Origin: a virus
Strand: one strand, 5' to 3'
Virus record (IMG/VR): IMGVR_UViG_3300023179_000508
Coordinates: 1 to 24,011 of that record
DNA: 24,011 nt
A program made the translations under genes and the position numbers. Shown piece after piece: positions 1-8,192 of the stretch (position 1 is the first letter of the stretch; each line of letters starts with the position of its first letter). The notes under the pieces are model-generated. The model was given only the letters and a program-made list of their open reading frames with translations, was not told the origin of the DNA and made no database searches.

Positions 1-1
1 A

Positions 2-97
2 TCTGGAACTGAAGCAAATCGTCAATCACTTCATCCATTTTATGGTTATGGTTTTGCAACATCTGAATATCCAAACAAGGTAAATCCAGGTAAGTAA
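2..97 (+). CDS. 3' end of a truncated hypothetical gene
   Basis: An open frame runs from the window edge to a TAA, giving 31 residues that include HPFYGYGFATSEYPNK. The next gene starts two bases after the stop, as in the rest of this compact block, which supports real coding. The 5' part lies outside the window. I recognise no family. Confidence 0.55.
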   Translation, partial: SGTEANRQSLHPFYGYGFATSEYPNKVNPGK

Positions 98-99
98 TT

Positions 100-381
100 A
101 TGGGTAACATGCACGCTGAGGAATATGCCTCAATGAAAGGCAAGAACAAGGATATGGGATTGCTTGCACATTTGCAAGGAAACCATTATCCACCAGTTCC
201 TGCATCAATGCTTGGACCATCTAAGCGTGCCATCAGTGCCGTTAATCGTGGAAAACATGATTCAAACATTAAACTTCCACAAGGTATTTTATATAAAGGT
301 AAAAAGTCAGCACCAGCATCTGCAATTGTTGAGGCACACCACTTACACGCTTGGTTAAACCCAGATCAATTCCAGGATTAA
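100..381 (+). CDS. hypothetical phage protein, 93 aa
   Basis: It is a small soluble protein with no membrane segment and no Cys cluster. It is rich in Lys and His, with a C-terminal HHLHAW stretch. Its ATG follows the previous stop by two bases and the next gene begins two bases after its TAA, so it sits in a tight operon. I do not recognise the family. Coding is supported by the spacing and by codon use like its neighbours. Confidence 0.6.
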   Translation: MGNMHAEEYASMKGKNKDMGLLAHLQGNHYPPVPASMLGPSKRAISAVNRGKHDSNIKLPQGILYKGKKSAPASAIVEAHHLHAWLNPDQFQD

Positions 382-383
382 AT

Positions 384-737
384 ATGGCTAAAGCAAAAAG
401 ACTTAAAAATTTAAAAGAAGCATCTAGTTTTATTTCTACCAGAGTTCCCTTTTCAGTAGCATCTCTATCTGGTGTAGAAGGAGTTACTGATCCTGGCTAT
501 ATGTCAGATGATGAGACTCGTGAATACCGTAAATCAAATCCAACATATACAGTTCGTTCATATGGAACTCCAATTGCCTGGCATGGAGACGCTGGTTGGC
601 AACAGTCATCTACCAAGTATTCTAGTACAACCTCTAAACACCAAGGAATAGTTCGCCGTGCATTAAATGAACATTTCCAAAGTGGACATGATGGCGCAAA
701 GAACCCAGATTACGGCATACCTCTTGGCGAAAAATAA
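384..737 (+). CDS. hypothetical phage protein with an SYGTPIAW / YSSTTSKHQ domain
   Basis: The 117-aa protein starts at an ATG two bases after the upstream stop. A longer TTG start would overlap the upstream gene. The N-terminus is basic (MAKAKRLKNLK). The C-terminal half carries RSYGTPIAW, then KYSSTTSKHQ and VRRALNEHF. From memory this pattern resembles a small uncharacterised domain found singly in many phages and archaeal viruses (a DUF8033-like family). That assignment is tentative and gives no function. Confidence 0.6.
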   Translation: MAKAKRLKNLKEASSFISTRVPFSVASLSGVEGVTDPGYMSDDETREYRKSNPTYTVRSYGTPIAWHGDAGWQQSSTKYSSTTSKHQGIVRRALNEHFQSGHDGAKNPDYGIPLGEK

Positions 738-900
738 AAGTGGTGGGGGTCGTAATGACGCCCGAAAATGTGGTAAAGCAAATAAGAAACGCCCAAAGAT
801 AAATGTAAAAAAGGGTAAATCTTGTTGTGGATACTCAATAAAGAGAATTGATAGATTAGATCACAATCAAGGTCATCGTAAAATAGCCTTAGCCGCCTAA
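688..900 (+). CDS. small basic hypothetical protein
   Basis: This frame overlaps the end of the upstream gene. It encodes a strongly basic peptide with Lys/Arg/Asn runs and a CC pair (KSCCGYSIKR). The start is uncertain: ATG at 688 or 691, or TTG at 724, which would shrink the overlap to 14 bases. None has a strong ribosome binding site. The high positive charge could mean nucleic-acid binding, but no family is recognised. Confidence 0.4.
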   Translation: MMAQRTQITAYLLAKNKSGGGRNDARKCGKANKKRPKINVKKGKSCCGYSIKRIDRLDHNQGHRKIALAA

Positions 901-936
901 ATACGTTAGGCTACACGGACTACCACAAGGAGCACT

Positions 937-1485
937 ATGAGTAACGTACCTATTCTTGGACAGAAAAAACAAGATAACGAACCACAATTTAGATTGTTGT
1001 ATTGTCTTGTTTGTCAAACACTAGAAGAATTACCGCCATACGATGGTGCGCCTGAACAAGACTACTTGTTAGAAATTGCTTGTGAACAACATGTATTTCC
1101 ATCTGGAGAACCTCATAAAGGTAAATTATTTGTTTTGCCATTAAGAGCATGGGCTAAGACAGAATCAAAAAAAGAAATTATTCGCCAAATTAAAGGCGGA
1201 GGTTCTGCTGGTATTGCTGAGGTAGATGATACCTTCTATGATTCACGATCTACCTTTATGGAAGATGCAATGACCTGTTATCGCCAACATAATAAGCCAA
1301 AAGATGGCTGTTCAGATTGGCATATAAAAGACAAGATGTTAGTTCCTAAAACCGTAAAAGAACGTAGAGCCGAAGGTATGGAGAAGTACGAAGAATCTGC
1401 AGGTCCAAAAACTTATTTGTGCGATTTTTGTCCTGTAGCAATATCCGTAGCACAACGAAAGAGAAAGTTGATGGGAATAGAATAA
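937..1485 (+). CDS. hypothetical actinophage-type protein with Cys pairs, 182 aa
   Basis: An AGGAG lies just upstream of the ATG, and a 36-base gap precedes it. Cysteines come as CLVC near residue 23, C-x2-H (CEQH), a single C in DGCSDWH and CDFC near the C-terminus, a pattern that suggests structural zinc binding. A C-terminal YLCDFCP stretch is, from memory, recurrent in actinobacteriophage hypothetical proteins. Function is unknown. The stop overlaps the next ATG by one base (TAATG), so the two are translationally coupled. Confidence 0.7.
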   Translation: MSNVPILGQKKQDNEPQFRLLYCLVCQTLEELPPYDGAPEQDYLLEIACEQHVFPSGEPHKGKLFVLPLRAWAKTESKKEIIRQIKGGGSAGIAEVDDTFYDSRSTFMEDAMTCYRQHNKPKDGCSDWHIKDKMLVPKTVKERRAEGMEKYEESAGPKTYLCDFCPVAISVAQRKRKLMGIE

Positions 1486-1775
1486 TGTCTGAAAATGAGA
1501 TGGTACAGGTAGCCTATACTGTAGGAATTAGATTAGATGGAACTGTATTTACAGAGGTGCTTGAACCTAGCGATGTAATTCAAAGAAGAGCAACTACCTT
1601 TGACATATACCAAACAAGTCGAGAATTAGTTTCCGACATAGAAAGCCAGTTGCTTGCTGATAGAGTTGCAAGAAATGTGGTAGCAAGTCTCCAGCCTAAA
1701 GATAATGTTGCAGAATTTAAAGAAAAATTGATAAATGCACTAAGTGATAGAGGCATAGACACCCCACAGGCCTAA
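1485..1775 (+). CDS. hypothetical protein, 96 aa
   Basis: The ATG is embedded in the TAATG junction with the upstream gene, which decides the start. The product is acidic and soluble, with a beta-rich first half (VQVAYTVGIRLDGTVF) and a helical second half. The rare AGA and ATA codons match its neighbours. I recognise no family. Confidence 0.65.
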   Translation: MSENEMVQVAYTVGIRLDGTVFTEVLEPSDVIQRRATTFDIYQTSRELVSDIESQLLADRVARNVVASLQPKDNVAEFKEKLINALSDRGIDTPQA

Positions 1776-1788
1776 AGAGCCATAGACT

Positions 1789-2724
1789 ATGTCTATGAGT
1801 GATTTAAGTGGGTTTGTTAATCCTGTTCAATTACAGGCTACTTCTACATCATATTTTTCTGAACCTGAAGAAGAACTAGATCATAAATTATTTGTCAATA
1901 CAACTCTTAAAGGGTGGGTTCGTAACGGTATTCTTCAAAAATTGTATGGATTTTTAGATGATGTTTATCGTCATCCAGATTTGTGGACAAGAGTCTGGCT
2001 TGCAGGTTCTGCAGTATCGTTTCAATGGTCAGCAGATCGTGAACCAGGAGATTTAGATGTATTGATTGGTGTTGATTATATCTCTTTTAGAAAAGCCCAT
2101 CCAGAGTATGTGGGATTATCCGATATTGAAATTAGCAAAATGTTAAATGAAGATTTTAGAGAACATTTACAGCCTGAAATGACTAATTGGAATGGATTTG
2201 AAGTAACTTTCTATGTTAATCCTGGAGCCACAGATATCAAAACAATCAATCCATACGCTGCATACGATCTAACTCACAATGAGTGGACAGTGTTTCCTAA
2301 AAAACAAGGTGCTCCACAAAATTTAACGTGGGAATTAGCCATTCAAAAGGATGTTTCTAAGGCTTCAGAGATTATTATGCGTTATTCAAAATATTTAACA
2401 GATTTACAAAATGCAAAAAATTCAGCATCTCGTCGTAATGCTGAGTTTGGTTTACAAACCGCTTTAATGCAAGGTTCGGCTCTTTTTGAGGACATTCATC
2501 GTTCTCGTAGATATGCATTTAGACAAGATGGTAAAGGTTATGAAGATTTTTATAATTATAGATGGCAGGCTGGTAAAAAATATGGAACAGTTCCTGCATT
2601 AAAAAAACTATCTGAATATTGGTCAGCATACAAAGAAAAACAAGCAGACGAAACTTATGGTATTGATTTACCAGATACTCAGACCCTAATTCGTAGAGCG
2701 GCAACATACCGAGCAAAAGGATAA
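1789..2724 (+). CDS. nucleotidyltransferase-fold protein, 311 aa
   Basis: The Pol-beta-type nucleotidyltransferase signature is visible. A glycine-serine pair (LAGSAV, G73-S74) is followed 13-15 residues later by GDLDVLIG with D88 and D90, the usual metal-binding pair. A possible third carboxylate is E138 in FEVTFYV. The C-terminal 150 residues are helical and include WELAIQKDVSKASEIIMRYSKYL. Proteins of this kind are often annotated as nucleotidyltransferases in actinophages; substrate and target are unknown. It may be an antitoxin/toxin-type or RNA-modifying enzyme. Its TAA is immediately followed, in the same frame, by the HAD-like coding sequence. Confidence 0.7.
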   Translation: MSMSDLSGFVNPVQLQATSTSYFSEPEEELDHKLFVNTTLKGWVRNGILQKLYGFLDDVYRHPDLWTRVWLAGSAVSFQWSADREPGDLDVLIGVDYISFRKAHPEYVGLSDIEISKMLNEDFREHLQPEMTNWNGFEVTFYVNPGATDIKTINPYAAYDLTHNEWTVFPKKQGAPQNLTWELAIQKDVSKASEIIMRYSKYLTDLQNAKNSASRRNAEFGLQTALMQGSALFEDIHRSRRYAFRQDGKGYEDFYNYRWQAGKKYGTVPALKKLSEYWSAYKEKQADETYGIDLPDTQTLIRRAATYRAKG

Positions 2725-2727
2725 CTA

Positions 2728-3216
2728 ATTAACATACTACTATCATTAGACGGCGTACTCAGTTCGGACACAGGAGAACCAATCCGAGCAGGAGTAATGC
2801 TTTACTATGCATTAAATATCAATAATCGTGTAGCCATTATGACCTCTAGAAAAACAGAGGATGCAGAGCATTGGCTTAATTCTCACGGAATTATTAACTA
2901 TGATGATTTAATTGATCGTTCTTTTTATTTAGAAGGAGAAGATTTAAAGAAAAGACAGTTTGTTATGAGTCGCTCTCGTGCTCCAATTGAGATGTATGTG
3001 GACTCTGATCCTGTTATGTGTGCATGGGTTTTTGAAGAACAAGGTATTCCAGCCATCATGTTTATGAATCCAGGGTATTTGGCTGTAGAAAGACGGCCTG
3101 ATGCACCTAAAAAAGTTCGTACTTGGAATCAAATAGAAGAGTCTATTAATCGAGTAAATATTGCTCGTTCAAAGGATGCAGCCAATCCAAAAGAACTAGA
3201 GTTCTGGGATGACTAA
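2728..3216 (+). CDS. HAD-like protein initiating at a non-canonical ATT codon
   Basis: The first ATG (2797) would delete HAD motif I. In the same frame, coding clearly runs back to the stop of the upstream gene and reads LLSLDGVLSSD. If the ATT at 2728 is the start, the protein begins M-N-I-L-L. An AAAAGG lies seven bases before that ATT. Motif I has Ser in place of the first (nucleophilic) Asp, while D8 is kept. Motif II is IMTSR (T39/S40), and a later YVDSDP matches the acidic motif. The missing nucleophile suggests a pseudo-enzyme or a binding protein. The gene overlaps the next one by eight bases. Confidence 0.6.
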   Translation: MNILLSLDGVLSSDTGEPIRAGVMLYYALNINNRVAIMTSRKTEDAEHWLNSHGIINYDDLIDRSFYLEGEDLKKRQFVMSRSRAPIEMYVDSDPVMCAWVFEEQGIPAIMFMNPGYLAVERRPDAPKKVRTWNQIEESINRVNIARSKDAANPKELEFWDD

Positions 3217-4714
3217 ATTAATTTTTTCGGGGACTGAAGTTGGTTCAAACCGAACTTTGTTAGAAGGTATGAAGGTTGAGTCTATGGGACTTAACTATTG
3301 GGGTCTTAGAAAACGTGGTTTACCAAAAACTAAACTTTGGCTTATAAGCGAACATTTTACCCCAGAGACTAAGGTTTATATAGAATCTGGTGCAGCACAA
3401 GCAGATAAAGCAGGTTTATCTAAAGAAGAACTATTAGAAATAGCCGCAGATTATCAAGAGTTTTTAGTCAACAATGCTGATAGGGCAGAGGCTTTTCAAG
3501 AATTTGACTCACTCACTTTAGGATTAGATTGGGTAGAAAAACAACGCCCCTTTTTTAGTAATGATCCAAAACTATGGGTTGTATGGCATGAGGAGTATGG
3601 CTTATTAAACCTCAAAGACATATCTGAAAAATATAAAAATGTAGTAGTTCCTTATGCTGAAATTGAGTCAGTAACTAACTTAGCGGCAGTTACAAGAAGT
3701 TACTCTAAACAGTTTAATACTGTTTATCATGCCCTTGGATGTGCCAAACCAGATAATCTAAGACAGATACCATTTGCTACAGCCAGCACATTGTCTTGGC
3801 TATCACCAATGCGAAGAGGTGAAACTATTATTTGGGATGGTACTAAATTAGTTCGTTACCCAAAAAGAATGAAAGATCAGGCACGACCACGATACAAGCC
3901 AATTGTAGAGAAGGCTGGACTAGACTATTTGGAGTTTGTTCAAGATGGTACCCTTGAAGCAACTAGAGTTGCAGTGTGGTCTTACAAACGATTAGAGGAG
4001 TCTATGGATAAAAAAAGTCCAAATTTTCACATCATAAACGGCGGCAAGGAAGAGAAAGTATCTGATAATAGCGATGAGTTGTTAACAGGTTTAATGGGAT
4101 TTGAACTGCCCTCTTCTGATAACAGCGATGTTGAAGTGCGGAAAAATTCTGCAAATGAATTGATACAAAGAGATCCTTCTGAGGTTCAAAACCTACCTGT
4201 ATTTGGTGTAAAAATGAAAACGATTGTTGATGTTGATGATGAGGGGAAAGAAATATTAAAAGATGTTCCCGTACTCAATAACCAATATTCATCACTTCGT
4301 CAATGCAATACTTGTTTTGTTGCTTCAAATTGTCCTGCTTTTAAACCTGATAATAGTTGTGCTTTTAACCTTCCAGTTGAGGTAAAGACTAAAGATCAAC
4401 TTAAGGCTTTATTAACTGCAATCATTGAAATGCAAGGTCAAAGAGTGGCTTTTATGCGTTTTGCAGAAGAAATGAATGGCGGGTATGCTGATCCCAATGT
4501 ATCTCAAGAAATTGATCGTTTGTTTAAACTGGTTGGTAACTTAAAAGAATTAGAGGAAAACAGAGAGTTTGTTCGTATAACTGCTGAACGTCAAAGTTCG
4601 GGCGGCGTTCTTTCTGCAATTTTTGGGGATAGAGCACAAGCCCTTAGAGAATTGCCTGATGCTTTAAAAGAAGATACTGTAACAAAAATTATTCAACAAT
4701 CTATAGAAGATTAG
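3209..4714 (+). CDS. two-part phage protein: possible TIM-barrel domain plus C-terminal Cys-cluster domain, 501 aa
   Basis: Residues 1-260 alternate predicted strands and helices (KVYIESGA, LWVVWHEEYGLL, HALGCAKPDN, STLSWLSPMRRGE). The feel is of a TIM barrel related to the tRNA-guanine transglycosylase-like phage proteins; this is a weak structural guess. A low-complexity acidic linker (about 280-325) leads to a four-cysteine cluster C366-x2-C369-x5-C375-x8-C384, suited to zinc or Fe-S. A helical region follows (IEMQGQRVAFMRFAEEM). The second half could be a separate DNA-binding or small-terminase-like module. No function is established. Confidence 0.65.
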   Translation: MTKLIFSGTEVGSNRTLLEGMKVESMGLNYWGLRKRGLPKTKLWLISEHFTPETKVYIESGAAQADKAGLSKEELLEIAADYQEFLVNNADRAEAFQEFDSLTLGLDWVEKQRPFFSNDPKLWVVWHEEYGLLNLKDISEKYKNVVVPYAEIESVTNLAAVTRSYSKQFNTVYHALGCAKPDNLRQIPFATASTLSWLSPMRRGETIIWDGTKLVRYPKRMKDQARPRYKPIVEKAGLDYLEFVQDGTLEATRVAVWSYKRLEESMDKKSPNFHIINGGKEEKVSDNSDELLTGLMGFELPSSDNSDVEVRKNSANELIQRDPSEVQNLPVFGVKMKTIVDVDDEGKEILKDVPVLNNQYSSLRQCNTCFVASNCPAFKPDNSCAFNLPVEVKTKDQLKALLTAIIEMQGQRVAFMRFAEEMNGGYADPNVSQEIDRLFKLVGNLKELEENREFVRITAERQSSGGVLSAIFGDRAQALRELPDALKEDTVTKIIQQSIED

Positions 4715-4741
4715 TTATCTGATAATAGTGAGGGGAGAGTA

Positions 4742-4822
4742 ATGGAACATAGTGGAGGGAAGTTTACCCTTTTGTCTAAGCCATATGAACTCTATCAAGT
4801 TAACAAGTGTGTGATAGGTTAA
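4742..4822 (+). CDS. possible 26-aa leader peptide
   Basis: In the 178-base gap before the reductase gene, a very strong purine-rich ribosome site (GAGGGGAG) precedes an ATG, followed by a 26-codon frame ending in TAA. It could be a leader peptide that controls the reductase operon, or chance. I looked for a cobalamin riboswitch (B12 box GCCACTG) in this gap and did not see one. The rest of the gap (4823-4892) holds only a weak AATAC...GTATT hairpin and the reductase ribosome site TAGGGGG. Confidence 0.3.
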   Translation: MEHSGGKFTLLSKPYELYQVNKCVIG

Positions 4823-4892
4823 GACCCGTCACAATACGCATTCCCATAGAGGGGTATTTGCATCCAAGTAGAAATAGTAGGGGGTTATAAAA

Positions 4893-6926
4893 TTGTTTTC
4901 GTTTAAATTAGCCGAAGAGTATGTCTCTCCATATAGAAAATTAAAAGCGCCATTTGGTTATCAAGATGCTGCTGGAAACTCAGTTGGTGAGATAACCTTC
5001 TTGAGGACCTATTCACGACTTAAGGAAGATGGTACTAAAGAAACTTGGGTTGACGTCTGTGAGAGAGTTATTAACGGAATGTACTCTTTACAAAAAGATC
5101 ATGCTAAAACAAATAGACTGCCTTGGTCAGATGCAAAGGCAGCAGCCTCAGCCAAAGAGGCATTTGATCGTTTGTGGAATTTAAAATGGACACCACCAGG
5201 TAGAGGTCTTTGGGTTATGGGAACCCCACTTGTAAATGAAAAACGAAATTCAGCAGCCTTACAAAACTGTGCATTTGTGTCTACAGGCTCAATGACCAAG
5301 ACCGATCCAGCAAAGCCTTTTGCATTTTTAATGGAGGCTAGTATGCTTGGAGTTGGAGTTGGATTCGATGATAAGGGCGCCGATAAAGACTTCACAATTT
5401 ACAAACCGCAAGAGGGGGAAACATATGTCATTCCAGATACCAGAGAAGGCTGGGTCGAATCAACAGCCACGCTTATTAACTCTTACCTACGTCCAGACTC
5501 AAAACGTCCTAGGTTTAACTATGAAGAAATTCGCAAGGCAGGGGAGCCTATCAAGACATTTGGTGGCACAGCAGCAGGTCCAGATCCTCTCATTAAGTTA
5601 CATAATTACATTGATGGAATCTTCAAAGAACGTGCTGGTGAGAAACTTACCCGCATTGATATTGCTGATATTGGGAATCTTATTGGGGTGTGTGTTGTAT
5701 CTGGTAATGTTCGGAGGTCTGCTGAATTATTTATTGGTCGAATTGATGATGAGAATTTCCTTAATTTAAAAAACGTAGAAGCATTTCCAGAAAGAAATTC
5801 TTATGATCCTGAAAAACCAGGATGGGCTTGGATGTCCAACAACTCTGTCTCAGTAAATGTTGGCGATAACTTAGAAACTATTATTGAGGGTATCTCTCGT
5901 AATGGTGAACCAGGAGTTATCTGGATGGATATCTCTCGTCAATACGGAAGATTAATAGATCCTATAAATAACAAAGATTGGCGTATTTCAGGGTACAACC
6001 CTTGTGCAGAACAATCTCTTGAATCTTTTGAGTGTTGTACTTTGGTTGAAACTTATTTAAATCGTCATGAAGATATAGAAGATTTTAAGAGAACCTTAAA
6101 GTTTGCTTATCTATACGCTAAAACTGTAACTTTAATTCCTACACATTGGGAAGAAACAAATGCCATCATGCAAAGAAATCGGCGCATAGGTACTTCTGTT
6201 TCAGGAGTGGCTAATTTTGCAGATATAAAGGGATTGCCAGTGCTTCGTCAATGGATGGATGAGGGATATAAGGTTATAAAGACCTATGACACAACCTACT
6301 CAGAGTGGCTTGGTATTCGAGAGTCTATTAAGATGACTACCGTGAAACCAAGTGGAACAGTTAGCATCCTGGCAGGTGAATCACCTGGCGTTCATTGGAC
6401 TGTAGGTGGAGAGTATTTTAATCGTGCTATTCGGTTTGCTAACTCTGATCCAATGCTCCCATTATTTAAGATGGCTAACTATCGAGTAGAGCCAGCCGTT
6501 GAGTCTCCAGAAACAACTTCAGTTGTCTTTTTTCCAATTAAGTCAAAGGCTAGAAGAAGCGAGAAAGATGTAAGCGTTTATGAAAAGGTGGCTCTTGCTG
6601 CTACAGCACAGAGATACTGGTCAGATAACTCTGTAAGCGTAACGGTTTCTTTTAATCCCGAAACAGAAGCATCTGCAATTGGCACCGTCCTTCACATGTA
6701 TGACGGTCAATTAAAGACTGTGTCCTTTTTACCCATGGGCAATTATGTTTATCCACAGTTACCATACACTCAAATTTCTGCAGAACAGTATGAGTCAGAG
6801 GGGGTAATGAAACTATTTCCTATTGACTTCTCAGGGGTGTATGCTGGTATGGCTGCTGATGCAATTGGTGAAGCCTATTGCACTACAGATGCTTGTGAAG
6901 TAAAACTAATAAGGGACAATCAATGA
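4893..6926 (+). CDS. nrdJ: class II (adenosylcobalamin-dependent) ribonucleotide reductase, monomeric RTPR type
   Basis: The enzyme reduces ribonucleotides (triphosphates in the Lactobacillus leichmannii type) to deoxyribonucleotides, using adenosylcobalamin to make the thiyl radical. The whole catalytic set is present. C126 (QNCAF) and C382 (ECC) are the redox pair. C371 and E373 (NPCAEQ) are the radical site. PSGTVS (486-491) is the phosphate-binding loop. A C-terminal C663-x4-C668 pair is the shuttle that re-reduces the active site. At 677 aa it is slightly shorter than the roughly 740-aa prototype. It starts at TTG, eight bases after TAGGGGG. The stop overlaps the next gene by four bases. 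It feeds phage DNA synthesis. Confidence 0.95.
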   Translation: MFSFKLAEEYVSPYRKLKAPFGYQDAAGNSVGEITFLRTYSRLKEDGTKETWVDVCERVINGMYSLQKDHAKTNRLPWSDAKAAASAKEAFDRLWNLKWTPPGRGLWVMGTPLVNEKRNSAALQNCAFVSTGSMTKTDPAKPFAFLMEASMLGVGVGFDDKGADKDFTIYKPQEGETYVIPDTREGWVESTATLINSYLRPDSKRPRFNYEEIRKAGEPIKTFGGTAAGPDPLIKLHNYIDGIFKERAGEKLTRIDIADIGNLIGVCVVSGNVRRSAELFIGRIDDENFLNLKNVEAFPERNSYDPEKPGWAWMSNNSVSVNVGDNLETIIEGISRNGEPGVIWMDISRQYGRLIDPINNKDWRISGYNPCAEQSLESFECCTLVETYLNRHEDIEDFKRTLKFAYLYAKTVTLIPTHWEETNAIMQRNRRIGTSVSGVANFADIKGLPVLRQWMDEGYKVIKTYDTTYSEWLGIRESIKMTTVKPSGTVSILAGESPGVHWTVGGEYFNRAIRFANSDPMLPLFKMANYRVEPAVESPETTSVVFFPIKSKARRSEKDVSVYEKVALAATAQRYWSDNSVSVTVSFNPETEASAIGTVLHMYDGQLKTVSFLPMGNYVYPQLPYTQISAEQYESEGVMKLFPIDFSGVYAGMAADAIGEAYCTTDACEVKLIRDNQ

Positions 6927-7378
6927 AACAAAGACTTATACGTTCTTTTATAATACTTGGATTAGTTTTTATTGGGTTATCTTTTGTAACTAAACCAGAT
7001 CCATCTTGTGTAAACCTATATATTGATTATAACGCACTAGATAATGGAACAAAGTTAACAACTTGCGTAGATGCTTCTGAAAAAATAAATGCTTTAGAAG
7101 TTTTAAAAAAAGCCAACCTTAAAATTGAAGGTACAAAGAAATATGGAGATGGCGTTATCTGTCGAGTAAACGGATTACCAGACTCAACTGTTGAGAAATG
7201 TGAAGATATGCCACCAGCAAAGGCATACTGGGCAATTATTATTAAAGAAAGAAATGTAATACCTTTTCCTAAAAATGAATGGGGTTGGGGACAACTTGCA
7301 GTAAATCAACAATACTTAAACCCAGGAGATTCTATTGGTTTAGTATGGGCTAACAATGGAGAGGTTGTGTTTCCATGA
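6923..7378 (+). CDS. secreted or membrane-anchored DUF4430 / transcobalamin-C-like protein
   Basis: The 151-aa protein has a basic start and one hydrophobic segment (residues 8-22), so it is exported and either anchored or cleaved. The body fits the DUF4430 beta-grasp seen in the C-terminal domain of transcobalamin/intrinsic factor and in bacterial proteins encoded beside ECF-type corrinoid transporters. Visible landmarks are an ALEVLKKANL helix, VICRVNGLP, AYWAI, WGWGQLA and LNPGDSIGLVW. Four cysteines (29, 48, 80, 93) could form two disulfides. Its place between a B12-dependent reductase and a B12 adenosyltransferase supports a corrinoid-capture role. The family match is from pattern memory, not a search. 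Confidence 0.65.
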   Translation: MKQRLIRSFIILGLVFIGLSFVTKPDPSCVNLYIDYNALDNGTKLTTCVDASEKINALEVLKKANLKIEGTKKYGDGVICRVNGLPDSTVEKCEDMPPAKAYWAIIIKERNVIPFPKNEWGWGQLAVNQQYLNPGDSIGLVWANNGEVVFP

Positions 7379-7509
7379 GTTTACTTCACAAAGATGTAGA
7401 ACAAAAATCTTCTTACAAATTAATTGTTCAATTAGCCTTGACTTTACTTTCTTTATACATTGCAAATGCTAAAACAATAGATATTTGGCGTTCTTTGACG
7501 GGACACTAA
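7375..7509 (+). CDS. 44-aa single-pass membrane peptide
   Basis: ATGA overlap with the upstream gene and TAATG overlap with the downstream gene fix both ends and show translational coupling. A charged N-terminus (HKDVEQKSSYK) is followed by one hydrophobic segment (LIVQLALTLLSLYIA). It is far too short to be a full ECF S-component. It may be a small accessory subunit that docks the DUF4430 protein or a host transporter. The function is inferred only from context. Confidence 0.65.
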   Translation: MSLLHKDVEQKSSYKLIVQLALTLLSLYIANAKTIDIWRSLTGH

Positions 7510-8075
7510 TGGTTCATTTAACTCGTATTTATACAAAGACTGGAGATGATGGAACAACTGCTCTTGGAGATATGAGCAGAACATCTAAAAATGATCCAAG
7601 GTTAGAAGCCTTTGCAACTGTTGATGAAGCAAATTCTTATATTGGAGTTGTGCTTCTACATATACTTGATGAAGAACTTAGAACACTATTACTAACAATT
7701 CAAAATAACATGTTTGATATAGGAGCAGACTTGTCTACTCCAGTTATAGATAGTCCAGAGATAAAACCTCTTCGAATTACTCAAGAACAAATTGATTATC
7801 TTGAAACACAGATAGATAAATACAATGCAACCTTGCAACCACTTAGATCTTTTATTCTTCCTTCAGGATCAATTGCGTCTTCTCACTTACATGTAGCGAG
7901 AACTATAGTTCGTCGTGCAGAACGACGTACTTGGCATGCGATAAATAGTTTTGGAAAAGGAGTCAATATTTTGACTGCAAAATACTTAAACAGATTATCT
8001 GACTTGTTGTTTGTTTTAGCCAGATATGAAAATAAACAAAATGGAGATCAACTATGGATTCCTGGAAAAGATTAA
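7509..8075 (+). CDS. PduO-type cob(I)alamin adenosyltransferase
   Basis: It transfers the adenosyl group of ATP to cob(I)alamin, making the coenzyme the class II reductase needs. The 188-aa length is normal for the family. Hallmarks are IYTKTGDDGTT near the N-terminus (ATP site), DEANSYIG, SFILPSGS, then LHVARTIVRRAERR and YLNRLSDLLFVLAR. The ATG in a TAATG overlap is chosen; an upstream TTG would intrude on the membrane-peptide gene. It is the last gene of the four-gene reductase operon. Confidence 0.93.
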   Translation: MVHLTRIYTKTGDDGTTALGDMSRTSKNDPRLEAFATVDEANSYIGVVLLHILDEELRTLLLTIQNNMFDIGADLSTPVIDSPEIKPLRITQEQIDYLETQIDKYNATLQPLRSFILPSGSIASSHLHVARTIVRRAERRTWHAINSFGKGVNILTAKYLNRLSDLLFVLARYENKQNGDQLWIPGKD

Positions 8076-8143
8076 TTAAATGATATTTCACAAACACTTA
8101 CTTGTTAACGCAAAAGTACTGTAATTTTTTAACACTTCTGGTG

Positions 8144-8192
8144 TTGCTTTGCCTTTTGCTTATGCTTTGCTCTGCTTTGCTATTGCTTTGCA
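8144..8192. repeat. hexanucleotide TGCTTN low-complexity tract crossing a stop codon
   Basis: About eight degenerate units of TGCTTT/TTGCTA (minus strand: AAAGCA/GCAATA) run across the stop codon of the minus-strand gene and on past it. In the gene it encodes the terminal KAIAKQSKA. The tract continues untranslated, so the repeat, not the protein, appears to be what expanded. Confidence 0.7.

Noticed and set aside
667-690. Upstream ATG start for the small basic gene
   Set aside because: It would extend the overlap with the previous gene to 71 bases without a ribosome site; starts at 688-724 are more plausible.
4715-4892. Cobalamin riboswitch before the class II reductase
   Set aside because: I searched by eye for the B12 box and the conserved core and found neither; only a weak hairpin and a short leader frame are present.
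5099-5395. Minus-strand 98-codon frame inside the reductase gene
   Set aside because: It is a shadow of a highly conserved enzyme, with no ribosome site and no neighbours on that strand.
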